Positions 25,377 through 33,547 of a stretch of 64,000 nucleotides of DNA are shown here, piece by piece; position 1 is the first letter of the stretch, and every line of letters begins with the position of its first letter. The DNA comes from Massilia sp. Root418 (GTDB lineage Bacteria > Pseudomonadota > Gammaproteobacteria > Burkholderiales > Burkholderiaceae_D): positions 764,036 through 828,035 of the forward strand of contig NZ_LMEC01000001.1 in NCBI RefSeq assembly GCF_001425265.1, written 5' to 3'. The translations under genes were made by a program, and so were the position numbers. The notes beneath the pieces were generated by a model, which saw only the letters and a program-made list of their open reading frames with translations, was not told where the DNA came from and did not search any database.

Positions 25377-26294
25377 TTAGAAATCCCAGATCACCGGCAC
25401 CCAGCGGAAGGCCTTGCCTTCGATCGCCACGTGGCCGACCGAAGGGAACGGCAGGTGACTGGCCACCAGCAGGCCGCCGGTCTCGGCCAGCTCGCGGAAC
25501 AGCCCGATGCGCACGCTTTCCGCCTTCGCGGGATCGTGTTCGAAGCCGTTGTGCCAGTCCGGATGGTCGAAGGCGACCGGGAACATGGCGTCGCCGGCGA
25601 AGGTCAGGCGCTCGCCTCCCGAGGCCAGGTCGACCACGCTATGGCCAGGCGTGTGGCCGCCGGTGAGGCGAACCACCACCCCGGGTGCAACCTCGTGGCG
25701 GTCCTTGAATATGCGCAGGCAGTCGCGGTACTCTTCCATGAAGCGCGCGGCGGTGACGCGCAGCACGTTGGGCACCGGCGCGGGCATGGCGGTCTGGGTG
25801 AAGTCGGGCGTGCCCCAGAACTCCACTTCGGCGCCGGCCACGTGGATGCGCACGTCCGGATTCAGGCGCTGCTTGACGTCGTCCACCAGCAGCCCGCCCA
25901 CGTGGTCCATGTGCATGTGGGTGATGATGATGTCGGTCACGGAGGCCAGGTCGATGCCGGCTGCCTTCAGGCGCTGCGGGAATAGCCCGGCGCGGGGGAA
26001 GCCGGCGTACTGGCCGCCCAAGCCCGCGTCCACCAGGATGAGCTGCTCGCCGCTGCGCACCACCATCACGTTCAGCGGCCAGTCGAACGCCTCCTGCGGC
26101 ATGTACATGCGGTCCAGCCAGGCCGACAGGTCGGCCGGGGCCACGTTGGTGGCCATGGTCGCGGTGGGCAGCGGCAGCACGCCGTCGCTGACCACCAGCA
26201 CGTCGATCTCGCCGACCTGCAGGGCGTAACGGGACGGAACCAGTTCCTCCGGCTGCTGGCCGGCCGGGTGCGTGGTGTTATCTACAGCAAACAT
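25377..26294 (-). CDS. MBL-fold metallo-hydrolase
   Basis: 305 residues from the ATG at 26294, which has GGAGG seven bases upstream. The metallo-beta-lactamase metal motif THMHMDHVGG (125-134) is complete, with further ligands in GGHTPGHS and TFAGDAMF. The protein resembles AHL-lactonase-like or alkylsulfatase-like MBL hydrolases, but nothing identifies the substrate. No signal peptide. A minus-strand terminator lies between it and the upstream oxidoreductase gene, so it is probably a separate transcription unit, with a palindrome at 26421-26439 in the region before it. Confidence 0.85.
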   Translation of the reverse strand: MFAVDNTTHPAGQQPEELVPSRYALQVGEIDVLVVSDGVLPLPTATMATNVAPADLSAWLDRMYMPQEAFDWPLNVMVVRSGEQLILVDAGLGGQYAGFPRAGLFPQRLKAAGIDLASVTDIIITHMHMDHVGGLLVDDVKQRLNPDVRIHVAGAEVEFWGTPDFTQTAMPAPVPNVLRVTAARFMEEYRDCLRIFKDRHEVAPGVVVRLTGGHTPGHSVVDLASGGERLTFAGDAMFPVAFDHPDWHNGFEHDPAKAESVRIGLFRELAETGGLLVASHLPFPSVGHVAIEGKAFRWVPVIWDF

Positions 26295-26309
26295 GATGAA
26301 ACCTCCATT

Positions 26310-26332
26310 AAAAAGGCCCGCACGCGCGGGCC
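26310..26332 (-). terminator. Rho-independent terminator of the oxidoreductase operon (leftward)
   Basis: On the minus strand, GGCCCGC-GCGT-GCGGGCC (7-bp perfect stem, 4-base loop) followed by TTTTT. It lies about 140 bases downstream of the quinone oxidoreductase stop and 16 bases before the MBL hydrolase start. Confidence 0.75.
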
Positions 26333-26420
26333 GGGCCAGTCGGGCGACTGGCAGCAAGTGGCAGGTCTTCATCGTAGACAGGCAGGGCGCGGCGCGGTAG
26401 GCACGCCGAGGGGATCACTG

Positions 26421-26439
26421 TGGTGCGCGATATGCACCA
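26421..26439. promoter_or_regulatory. Inverted repeat upstream of the MBL hydrolase
   Basis: TGGTGC-N7-GCACCA, perfect 6-bp arms, in the space between the oxidoreductase stop and the terminator. The T-N11-A type centre could fit a LysR-type operator, but the terminator lies between it and the MBL gene. It might instead be an RNA hairpin. Low confidence. Confidence 0.3.
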
Positions 26440-26471
26440 ACGGCCGCAGCACGGGCTGGGGCGGGCGGCGG

Positions 26472-27479
26472 TTATGCCTCGACCATCTGCACAACCACCT
26501 TGCCCCTGGCCCTGCCCTGCTCCAGGTAGACCAGGCCTTCCCTGGCCTGGCTGAAGGGGAACACCCTGTCGACCACCGGCCTGATGCGCCCGCTTTCCAG
26601 CAGCTCGCCGATCCTTGCAAGCTGGCTGCCGTCCGGGCGCACGAACATGAAGGAATAGCTGGCGCCGCGCTTGTCCGCCAGGCCGATGATCTTGCGGCTC
26701 AACAGGCCGAAGACGAAACGCATCAGCCAGTTCATGCCGCGCGCGCGGGCGAAGGCGGCGTCTGGCGGGCCAACCAGCGACACCACCGCGCTGCCGGGGT
26801 TGACGATGCCCAGGGACTTCTCCAGCCCGTCGCCCTTGACGGTTGCCAGCACGGCGTCGTAGCCACGCAGCGCCTGCGCGAAGTCTTCCTTCTTGTAGTC
26901 GATGATTTCGTCCGCCCCCAGGCTGCGCACCAGTTCCACGTTGGCGGTGCTGGTGGTGGTGCCCACCTTCGCGCCAAGCTGCTTGGCCAGCTGGATGGCG
27001 AAGGTGCCGATGCCGCCCGAACCGGCAGGCACGAACACCTTCTGTCCGGGCTTGAGCTGCATGCGTTCGGTCAGCGCCTGCCAGGACGTTAGCCCGACCA
27101 TGGGCACAGAGGCGGCCTGCACGAAGTCCAGGTTGGCCGGCTTGAACGCGGCCGCCTGCTCGGGCACCGCGACGAATTCGGCCAGCGAGCCGGCCGCCAT
27201 GTCGAACACGCTGGCGAACACCGCGTCGCCCGTCTTGAAGCGGGTCACGCGGCTGCCCGTTTCCACCACTACGCCGGCCAGGTCGCTGCCCATGGTGGCA
27301 GGCAGGCTCAGTTTGATGATGGGCTTGAACATGCCCTTGGCGATCATGTTGTCGACCGGGTTGAGGCCGGCGGCATGCACCCGCACCAGGATTTCATCGG
27401 GCTTGATGATGGGCCGGGCCACATCGGTGATGGCCATGGCATCGGCGCCGCCGTAGCTGTTCAGGACTAGCGCTTTCAT
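26472..27479 (-). CDS. NADP-dependent quinone oxidoreductase / zinc-free alcohol dehydrogenase (MDR family)
   Basis: 335 residues. GroES-like N-terminal domain (MKALVLNSYGGADAM, VHAAGLNPVDNMIA, PATMGSDLAGVV) and a Rossmann cofactor domain (FVPAGSGGIGTFAIQLAKQLGA, GADEIIDYKKEDF). It lacks the zinc-binding Cys/His set of true alcohol dehydrogenases, so quinone- or enone-reductase activity with NADPH is likely. The ATG overlaps the upstream Old Yellow Enzyme stop by 4 bases (ATGA), so the two are translationally coupled. Together with the OYE and the SDR it forms a small electrophile/enone reduction operon. Confidence 0.88.
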   Translation of the reverse strand: MKALVLNSYGGADAMAITDVARPIIKPDEILVRVHAAGLNPVDNMIAKGMFKPIIKLSLPATMGSDLAGVVVETGSRVTRFKTGDAVFASVFDMAAGSLAEFVAVPEQAAAFKPANLDFVQAASVPMVGLTSWQALTERMQLKPGQKVFVPAGSGGIGTFAIQLAKQLGAKVGTTTSTANVELVRSLGADEIIDYKKEDFAQALRGYDAVLATVKGDGLEKSLGIVNPGSAVVSLVGPPDAAFARARGMNWLMRFVFGLLSRKIIGLADKRGASYSFMFVRPDGSQLARIGELLESGRIRPVVDRVFPFSQAREGLVYLEQGRARGKVVVQMVEA

Positions 27480-28555
27480 AGGGCGGGATAGTCCGTGTAG
27501 CCTTGCTCGCCGGGCGTATAGAACGTGCCCGGATCGGGCGCATTCAGCGGCTGGTCGCGGCGCATGCGCGCCACCAGGTCCGGGTTGGCCAGGAATGGCC
27601 GGCCCATCGCGATCAGGTCGGCCCGGCCCGCGTCCAGCGCCTGCTGCGCGCTGTCCTTGTTGTAGCCGCCTGCCAGGATGAAGGGGCCGCTGAAGGCCGC
27701 GCGCAGGTCCGCTTTCAATTGGGCCGGCACCGGCGGCGCGCCCAGCGGCGAGTGGTCCAGCACGTGCACGTACATGAGGCCAAGCGCCGAGAGCTCCTTC
27801 ACCAGCGCGATGTATTGCTGGTCCGTTTCCGCGAAGCCGCCGGTGGCGTTGAACACGCCATAGGGCGACAGCCGGATGCCGGCGCGCCCGGCGCCGATTT
27901 CCTGCGCCACGGCGCGCGCCACTTCCAGCGTGAGGCGGTTGCGCGCTTCCGGCGTGCCGCCGTAGGCGTCGGTACGCGTGTTGACGTTGGCGTTCAGGAA
28001 CTGCTCCAGCAGGTAGCCGTTCGCGGCGTGCAGTTCCACGCCGTCGAAGCCGGCCTGGATGGCCAGGCGCGCGGCGACCGCATACTCGTCGATGGCTGCC
28101 GCGATATCGGCCCCGGTCATGGCGCGCGGCGGCGTGTGCGGCTGGCTGCCCTGGCTGTCGGTCCACATCTCGCCCGGACACGCCACGGACGTGGGGCCCA
28201 GCACTTCCGCGCCGGCCGGCAGGTTGGCCTGGTGGCTTACGCGGCCCGTATGCATCAGCTGCACCACGATCTTGCCGCCCTTGGCGTGCACGGCCTCCGT
28301 GACGGCCTTCCAGCGTGCCACGTGGTTCTGGTTGAACAGGCCGGGAATTCGGGCGTAACCGAGGCCGTTGGGAGACGGCGACGTGCCTTCTGTGATGATC
28401 AGGCCCGCAGTGGCGCGCTGGCCGTAGTACGTGGCCATCAGGCTGTTGGGGGTGTTGCTCTCGACGGCGCGGCTGCGCGTCAGCGGCGACATCACCGCGC
28501 GGTTCGCGAGCCTGACGGCGCGCAGGGAGAACGGTTCAAATAGCATGGCGGGCAT
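27476..28555 (-). CDS. Old Yellow Enzyme family alkene reductase (NemA-like)
   Basis: 359 residues, the usual length for the family. FMN-barrel signatures: LFEPFSLRAVRLANRAVMSPLTRSRA at the N-terminus, GLIITEGTSPSPNGLGY, VVQLMHTGRVSHQANLP, GFDGVELHAANGYLLEQFLN, RAGIRLSPYGVFN and the C-terminal FLANPDLVARMRRDQPLN. These enzymes reduce activated C=C bonds and nitro compounds with NAD(P)H. Position 10 (ATG at 28546 or 28555) is ambiguous by three codons. It lies between the SDR and quinone oxidoreductase genes on the same strand. Confidence 0.92.
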   Translation of the reverse strand: MPAMLFEPFSLRAVRLANRAVMSPLTRSRAVESNTPNSLMATYYGQRATAGLIITEGTSPSPNGLGYARIPGLFNQNHVARWKAVTEAVHAKGGKIVVQLMHTGRVSHQANLPAGAEVLGPTSVACPGEMWTDSQGSQPHTPPRAMTGADIAAAIDEYAVAARLAIQAGFDGVELHAANGYLLEQFLNANVNTRTDAYGGTPEARNRLTLEVARAVAQEIGAGRAGIRLSPYGVFNATGGFAETDQQYIALVKELSALGLMYVHVLDHSPLGAPPVPAQLKADLRAAFSGPFILAGGYNKDSAQQALDAGRADLIAMGRPFLANPDLVARMRRDQPLNAPDPGTFYTPGEQGYTDYPAL

Positions 28556-28579
28556 CTTTCAGAATCCGGGTGGCGGAAA

Positions 28580-29380
28580 TCAGACTGCCAGCAGACGCGG
28601 CGCTACTTTGCCGGTCTGGGACATGCCAAACAGTTCCTGGCGCAGCGCTTCGTAGCGCACAATGGCGTCCGCGTCGGCCACGGACGGCATGGTGAGCTGC
28701 TCGCCCTGGTCCAGCGCCACCAGGGCCGCATCCACCATCGCATCGGTCGGCATCACGGTGGCCGGATCGAGCGCGGACAGCGGCACGCCGGACTTGTCCC
28801 ATACCTCGGTGGCGGTGGCCGCGGGCAGCACCAGCTGCACCTTCACGCCGCTCTCGGCCAGCTCTTGCTGCAGGCCGCGGCTGAAGGCCACAACGTAGGC
28901 CTTGCTGCCGCTGTACACGGCGCTGAAAGGCAGCGTATGCAGGCCCAGCACGGACGCGATATTGATGATCAAGCCTTCGTTGCGCGCCTTCATGGCGGGC
29001 AGCGCCGCATGCGTCAGGCGCGTGAGCGCGGTGATGTTGAGCGCGATCTGGGACAGCGAGTCCTGCACAGGACTGACGGCGACCGGTGCCAGGCGCGCCA
29101 GGCCCGCGTTGTTCACCAGCACGGCAACGGCCGGGTTGTTGGCCAGGACATGCTCGACGCTGGCCAGCCCGGCGTCGGTTTCCAGGTCTGCGGCCAGCGT
29201 TTCGACCCGCACGCCGTGCGCCGAGGTGATGCCGGCGGCCAGCGCCTGCAACCGATCCGCGCGGCGCGCCACCAGCACCAGGTCGTAGCCGCGCTTGGCC
29301 AGGCGGTCGGCGTACACGGCGCCAATGCCCGACGAGGCACCGGTCACCACTGCGATTTTGCGGGAAGAAGTAGACATCAT
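28580..29380 (-). CDS. Short-chain dehydrogenase/reductase (SDR)
   Basis: 266 residues from the ATG pair at 29375-29380, preceded by AAAGGAAT. Classical SDR: TGASSGIGA cofactor motif near the N-terminus, VLVNNAGLA, the catalytic Ser (NIASVLG) and YSGSKAYV with the Tyr-x3-Lys pair. First gene of the leftward SDR-OYE-oxidoreductase operon. Two near-identical 20-bp palindromes lie upstream at 29418 and 29484, so expression is probably controlled by a TetR- or MarR-like repressor encoded elsewhere. Confidence 0.9.
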   Translation of the reverse strand: MMSTSSRKIAVVTGASSGIGAVYADRLAKRGYDLVLVARRADRLQALAAGITSAHGVRVETLAADLETDAGLASVEHVLANNPAVAVLVNNAGLARLAPVAVSPVQDSLSQIALNITALTRLTHAALPAMKARNEGLIINIASVLGLHTLPFSAVYSGSKAYVVAFSRGLQQELAESGVKVQLVLPAATATEVWDKSGVPLSALDPATVMPTDAMVDAALVALDQGEQLTMPSVADADAIVRYEALRQELFGMSQTGKVAPRLLAV

Positions 29381-29417
29381 TGATTCCTTTTCATTGAGAG
29401 TTGCGCTGCCACGATGC

Positions 29418-29437
29418 AATATGACGATCATCATATT
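29418..29437. promoter_or_regulatory. 20-bp operator palindrome, copy 1, upstream of the SDR operon
   Basis: Arms AATATGA and TCATATT, perfect 7-bp inverted repeat around CGATCA; only one symmetric position of the 20 mismatches. It is centred about 47 bases before the SDR start codon, where it would overlap a promoter. Confidence 0.6.
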
Positions 29438-29444
29438 CGCAGAC

Positions 29445-29481
29445 TAAAAAGAATCGCGGTTTCCAGTCCGGGCCGCGATTC
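29445..29481 (-). terminator. Terminator-like hairpin after the esterase gene (leftward)
   Basis: GAATCGCGG (29451-29459) and CCGCGATTC (29473-29481) form a perfect 9-bp stem with a 13-base loop. On the minus strand it is followed by TTTTTAG. It lies about 70 bases after the esterase stop and separates that transcript from the SDR operon. It also sits between the two operator copies. Confidence 0.7.
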
Positions 29482-29483
29482 AG

Positions 29484-29503
29484 AACATGACGCTCATCAT
29501 ATA
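29484..29503. promoter_or_regulatory. 20-bp operator palindrome, copy 2
   Basis: Matches copy 1 (29418-29437) at 17 of 20 positions, with arms AACATGA and TCATATA. It lies 66 bp further upstream, on the far side of the terminator hairpin, so it may act as an auxiliary operator for looping or cooperative binding. Confidence 0.5.
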
Positions 29504-29551
29504 CTGAATTTTTGCAACGTGCACGCCGGCGCAAAAAAATGGCTGGAATGC

Positions 29552-31528
29552 CTACTTGATCGCCATCTCGAACGGTGCCGCCGGCAGGTCGTCGGCGCTG
29601 TACAAGTTCACATAAGGCGAGTCCGCCCAGGCATAACGCACATGCGTGGTGCCGGGCAAATTGGCGCCTTTCAGCGTGACGGCGTCGCCCTGCGCCACCG
29701 CCAGCGCGAACCGGCATGCGCTGCCTGCGCACGCCTCGAAGCCGATGGCGTGGCCTGCGCTGTAAGTGCGCAAGCCGCCGCCGGTGTTCCTGAAGCTGAC
29801 CACCAGGTCCTCCCCTGCCCGCGTTACTGCGGCCGCTTCCGGGCCGCCGGGCGCGATCGCTTCGCCGTATGCCACTGCGCGCGCCGCGCGTGCCAACCGC
29901 TCACCGATCACCGCTTTCTGGGCTGGATGAATGTCGGTACGGTCGCCCACGTCGATGGATACCACCAGTCCCGCATGACTGTCATTGCGCACGCTCCGGG
30001 CCTGGGCTTCCCGAAGCTCGGCCCAGTTCGACGGCCCGGGCTTGGTGGCCACCGCGCCGAACGCGGACAGCTGGACCACAAGGAAGGGCAGCTCAGGCTG
30101 GGCCAAGGTCTTGCGCCAGTCGGCCATCAGCAGCGGCAGCAGCGTTTCGTACTCCGCCGGCGCGCCGGTGTTGGACTCGCCCTGATACCACGCCGCCAGC
30201 TTGAACTTGTAGCCAGCCAGGGGGGCGATCATCGCGTTGTGGAGGGTCGAAAGACTGGTGGGAACGTCCCACGGCGAGGGCGGAATCGACAGGCCCCTGG
30301 CGCGCATACCCACTTGATATTTCCAAGGCCCGGACAACGCAATCAGCTGCCCGCCGGCGGTCTTGATGCCGCGCTGCTCCGGCTGGCCGCTCAAGCCGCC
30401 GCCCGATCCGCCGCTGAGCACATGCACTGCGATGACGTTGCGCCCCGCCTTGAACACGCCCTTGGGCACGGCATAGTCGCGCCACACCCAGGCGGTACTG
30501 CCGCCGCCGACGCGCACGCCGTTGACCCAGGTGCTGTCGTACGTGTCGATGGGGCCGAGCTGGATCGCGTTGGCCGCTTGCGCCTGCGCCGCGTCCAGCG
30601 TGACGGTAGTGCGGAACCAGGCCGCGCCGTCGAAGTCCGCCAGGGCGGCGATGCCTGCGTCCTTCCACGATCCCTTCGGCACGATGCTGGGCCATGCCGT
30701 ATCGTCGAACGCCGGCGAGCTCCACGCGCGCTGCGCCTTGGCCTGCGGGTCGTGCTCGTCCCACCATTGCTGGTGGCGGCGCGCTTCGTCGGCCATTGCC
30801 TTGGCGGGATTGGCTGCCATGTCGGCCAGCGCCCCGATTCCCCTGGCGTAGGCAGGGAGCGTTTTCAGCGAGGCCGCGCCGATCCAGCTTTGTATGGTGG
30901 TGCCGCCCCAGGTGGAGCCGATAAAGCCGACCGGCACCTTCTGGCGCTGCTGCAGCGTACGCGCCATGTAGTAGCAGGCCGCAGAGGCGTCGCCGGCGGT
31001 CCTGGCCGACACCGCTTTCCATTCCAGGGGCCGCTTCAGGTCTGGCTGCGGGCCGGGTTCGCTGACCATGTGTATATTGACAAAGCGCAGATCGGGATTG
31101 GCCGGAAAGTCCGACCACGCGCCGGTGGAGAGCCGCGCCGGGAAAGCCATGTTGGACTGGCCGCCGCACAGGTAGACGTCGCCGATCATGATGTCCTTGA
31201 GCGTGCTGCCGCCGGCGCCGCTCCCGCCGCCGGTAACGGACAGGGTATGCGGTCCGCCGGCGGGCATGGCGGGCAGGCTGGCACGCCAGCGGCCGTCCGG
31301 GTCCGCGCTGGCCTCGGCGCTCGCGCCACCGAGGCTCACCGTCACGCGCTGGCCGGGACCCGCCCTGCCCCACACTGCCAGGGGTTCGCCGCGCTGCAGC
31401 ACGGCGTGGTCGCTGAATATGGCGGCAAACTCGGGCGCCGCCGTCTGCGCCAGGACAGGCGCGGACTGCAGCAGGGCAAGCACGAAGGCGGAGGCGGAGG
31501 CAAGGCGGCTGCGGGAATGATTTGTCAT
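29552..31528 (-). CDS. Secreted sialate O-acetylesterase-type carbohydrate esterase (SGNH/SASA)
   Basis: 658 residues from the ATG at 31528, with a signal peptide (SASAFVLALLQSAPVLAQ). An N-terminal Ig-like strand set (FAAIFSDHAVLQRGEPLAVWGRA) leads to the SGNH core: GGQSNM with Ser125, GSTWGGTTIQSW, WYQGESN, and DRTDIHPAQK with the late Asp/His pair. A jelly-roll insert (about 265-390, AWFRTTVTLDAAQ to WVWRDYAVP) splits the core, the arrangement described for acetylesterases of xyloglucan and xylan loci (such as family CE20). It should remove acetyl groups from plant polysaccharide. Follows the GH29 gene by 108 bases and probably shares its operon. Confidence 0.85.
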   Translation of the reverse strand: MTNHSRSRLASASAFVLALLQSAPVLAQTAAPEFAAIFSDHAVLQRGEPLAVWGRAGPGQRVTVSLGGASAEASADPDGRWRASLPAMPAGGPHTLSVTGGGSGAGGSTLKDIMIGDVYLCGGQSNMAFPARLSTGAWSDFPANPDLRFVNIHMVSEPGPQPDLKRPLEWKAVSARTAGDASAACYYMARTLQQRQKVPVGFIGSTWGGTTIQSWIGAASLKTLPAYARGIGALADMAANPAKAMADEARRHQQWWDEHDPQAKAQRAWSSPAFDDTAWPSIVPKGSWKDAGIAALADFDGAAWFRTTVTLDAAQAQAANAIQLGPIDTYDSTWVNGVRVGGGSTAWVWRDYAVPKGVFKAGRNVIAVHVLSGGSGGGLSGQPEQRGIKTAGGQLIALSGPWKYQVGMRARGLSIPPSPWDVPTSLSTLHNAMIAPLAGYKFKLAAWYQGESNTGAPAEYETLLPLLMADWRKTLAQPELPFLVVQLSAFGAVATKPGPSNWAELREAQARSVRNDSHAGLVVSIDVGDRTDIHPAQKAVIGERLARAARAVAYGEAIAPGGPEAAAVTRAGEDLVVSFRNTGGGLRTYSAGHAIGFEACAGSACRFALAVAQGDAVTLKGANLPGTTHVRYAWADSPYVNLYSADDLPAAPFEMAIK

Positions 31529-31636
31529 GTTGGACCGGATGGGCAGAGTTTTTCGCAAGATGAAGTGTGGCCGTATTTCCATCTCAAGGATAGCCCCCTC
31601 CCGGTAACAAAGGCACGCCCCATGCTTTGCCGCCGA

Positions 31637-33427
31637 TTACTGGATGTTGAAGGCCACGGCGGTGGCGAAGGGCATTGCCGCCGGAGCGGTAATGACGAGC
31701 GCGTCCGCATCCTGGCGCCAGCGCAAGGCTGCCCCCTGGTGCCCGAGCAGCGACACCGCGCTGACGGCTTTGCCCAGCAAATTGGCGGCAGCGCCGAGCG
31801 AACGGATACGGATTTCGCTGCCGGGCGCAGGGACCGCCAGGCTGAACGCGTACAGCGTCCCGTCCTTGCCGACCGTGAAGCGGAAGTCCTTGGGGCCGAA
31901 CTGGAATTCCGCCTGCCGCTTGCCGATCGAACCGCCGGGCAGCGTGCGCAGCTTGCCATTGGCGTCGCTCTCCCCTTCACCCAGCACGCGCCAGGCCTTG
32001 CTGCCGTAGATGCCCTGCCCGTTGATCCGCATCCAGGCGCCGATCTCCTTGAGCATGCGGGTGCTGCCTTCGTCGAGGGAACCGTCCGGCAGGGGCGAAA
32101 TGCAAATGGCGGCGTTGCCGTCGCGCGCCACCTGTTCAAGGACGTAGCGGATCACGGCGCCCGGGTCGTAGCTGAAGTTGGGCCCGTAGTACCAGTCGCC
32201 CACCGGGGTTTCGGCAATCCACGCCTGGTCGGACTTGATGCCGGCCGGGATGGTCCCTTCTTCCGTGTTGACGGTGCCGTTGGTCGTGGGCCTGAACTTG
32301 ATGATGCTGAAGGTGTCGACCTTGCCCCGCCGTTTCAGCGTCTGGTTGTAGAAGTCCGCAATCACGCGCTGGGTGGCGTCCGCCTTGAAGCCGGTGCCCG
32401 TGTGGCTGCCGCTGAAAGGCTGCGCCCCGGTGCCGTCGGTATAGATGAAATCCGGATCGTAGTGTTCCACCACGTCCATGATGCGGCGCGCCCATTGGGT
32501 GGCGTACCACGTGGCATAGTCGCCGTGGCGGCTGAACAGGCCGGCCGGCGGCGGGCTCCAGTTTGAATGAGCCGCCGCGTCCACGCCCTTGTATTCGCGC
32601 AGGTCGGCGTTGTACAGCAGGCGCGGGTCCAGGCCTTCCCACCACTTGCCCTTGCCGTCCGCCACGGTCAGGTTGCCGTCGTAGGGCACGCCCGCCAGCG
32701 GGCCTTCCTTGTCGCTGCCGAACGCGGTCTGCCACCACCACCAGGAGTATTCATGGTGAAAAGCGACGCCGTAGCGCATGCCGGCCGCCCTGGCCGCCTT
32801 CGACCATTCGCCGACCAGGTCGCGCCGGGCGCCCATGCGGGTCGAGTTCCAGGGGTGGTAACGCGAATTCCACAAGTCGAAATTGTCGTGATGGACGCCC
32901 TGGACGATCAGGAAACGCGCCCCGGCATCCTTGTAGAGCGCAGTCAGTTTAGCCGGATCCAGCTTGGCCGGATTCCAGTCCCGCAGCACTTCCTTGTAGC
33001 CGGCCACCGAGGGATGCCCATACTGCTTCAGGTGGTTGTTGTACGCGGGCGTGCCGGGGGCGTACATCCTGCGCGCGTACCAGTCCCCGCTCATTCCCGC
33101 CGCCTGGGGACCGAAATGCACCCAGATGCCGAACTTGGCGTCGCGCAGCCAGGACGGCGTGCCCGGATAATGCTGTTCGATCGACTGCCAGGTAGGCTGG
33201 AACGGACCGGGCGTGACCGGCAGGTCGAGCTTGACTTCGGGCGCCGCGTCCGCGTCTCCCATCGGCACGCTGTCGGCCGGCATTTTCGGCGGGATGGGAG
33301 GGACGGCCGTTGGCAAGGCTTGCGCGCAGGCGCCGGCCGCGAACGCGCCATACAAGGCGAGCGCTCCCAGCACCGCCGCCATGCCCGCCATTGAAGTGGA
33401 AATTGTTCTTGTCATGCTGGTCCGCAT
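31637..33427 (-). CDS. Secreted alpha-L-fucosidase, family GH29
   Basis: 596 residues from the ATG at 33427 (a second ATG at 33415 is also possible). The signal peptide ends near GACAQ. GH29 motifs: WLRDAKFGIWVHFGPQ, YARRMY, GARFLIVQGVHHDNFDLWNSRYHPWNS, RRDLVGEWSKAARAAGMRYGVAFHHEYSWWW, and DFIYTDG, whose Asp331 fits the catalytic nucleophile. It would release terminal fucose, for example from fucogalactoxyloglucan. The C-terminal region is a beta-sandwich (GKDGTLYAFSLAVPAPGSEIRIRSLG). A palindrome at 33469-33494 lies just before the start. Confidence 0.88.
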   Translation of the reverse strand: MRTSMTRTISTSMAGMAAVLGALALYGAFAAGACAQALPTAVPPIPPKMPADSVPMGDADAAPEVKLDLPVTPGPFQPTWQSIEQHYPGTPSWLRDAKFGIWVHFGPQAAGMSGDWYARRMYAPGTPAYNNHLKQYGHPSVAGYKEVLRDWNPAKLDPAKLTALYKDAGARFLIVQGVHHDNFDLWNSRYHPWNSTRMGARRDLVGEWSKAARAAGMRYGVAFHHEYSWWWWQTAFGSDKEGPLAGVPYDGNLTVADGKGKWWEGLDPRLLYNADLREYKGVDAAAHSNWSPPPAGLFSRHGDYATWYATQWARRIMDVVEHYDPDFIYTDGTGAQPFSGSHTGTGFKADATQRVIADFYNQTLKRRGKVDTFSIIKFRPTTNGTVNTEEGTIPAGIKSDQAWIAETPVGDWYYGPNFSYDPGAVIRYVLEQVARDGNAAICISPLPDGSLDEGSTRMLKEIGAWMRINGQGIYGSKAWRVLGEGESDANGKLRTLPGGSIGKRQAEFQFGPKDFRFTVGKDGTLYAFSLAVPAPGSEIRIRSLGAAANLLGKAVSAVSLLGHQGAALRWRQDADALVITAPAAMPFATAVAFNIQ

Positions 33428-33468
33428 TGGGGTTGTACGTGATTTATATGGTACCACGTCGCCAACCA

Positions 33469-33494
33469 ATTGTTCTGTAAATATTCAGAACAAT
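33469..33494. promoter_or_regulatory. Long palindrome upstream of the GH29 gene
   Basis: ATTGTTCTG-N8-CAGAACAAT: perfect 9-bp arms around an AT-only core (TAAATATT). It is centred about 55 bases before the fucosidase start codon and 54 bases after the GH27 stop. There is no T tract on the minus strand, so an operator is more likely than a terminator. Confidence 0.5.
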
Positions 33495-33547
33495 CGAACC
33501 TCGCGGACGGACCAGCCGAGCATGGCGCTGGCCGCGCGGGCGCACGG

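Noticed and set aside
27480..28181. In-frame N-terminal extension of the quinone oxidoreductase to about 569 codons
   Set aside because: The extension lies within the Old Yellow Enzyme gene in another frame. The GroES domain starts properly at the ATG at 27479.
29445..29481. Reading the hairpin between the two operators as a third operator
   Set aside because: Its arms are unrelated to the operator arms and it is followed by a T tract on the minus strand, so a terminator fits better.
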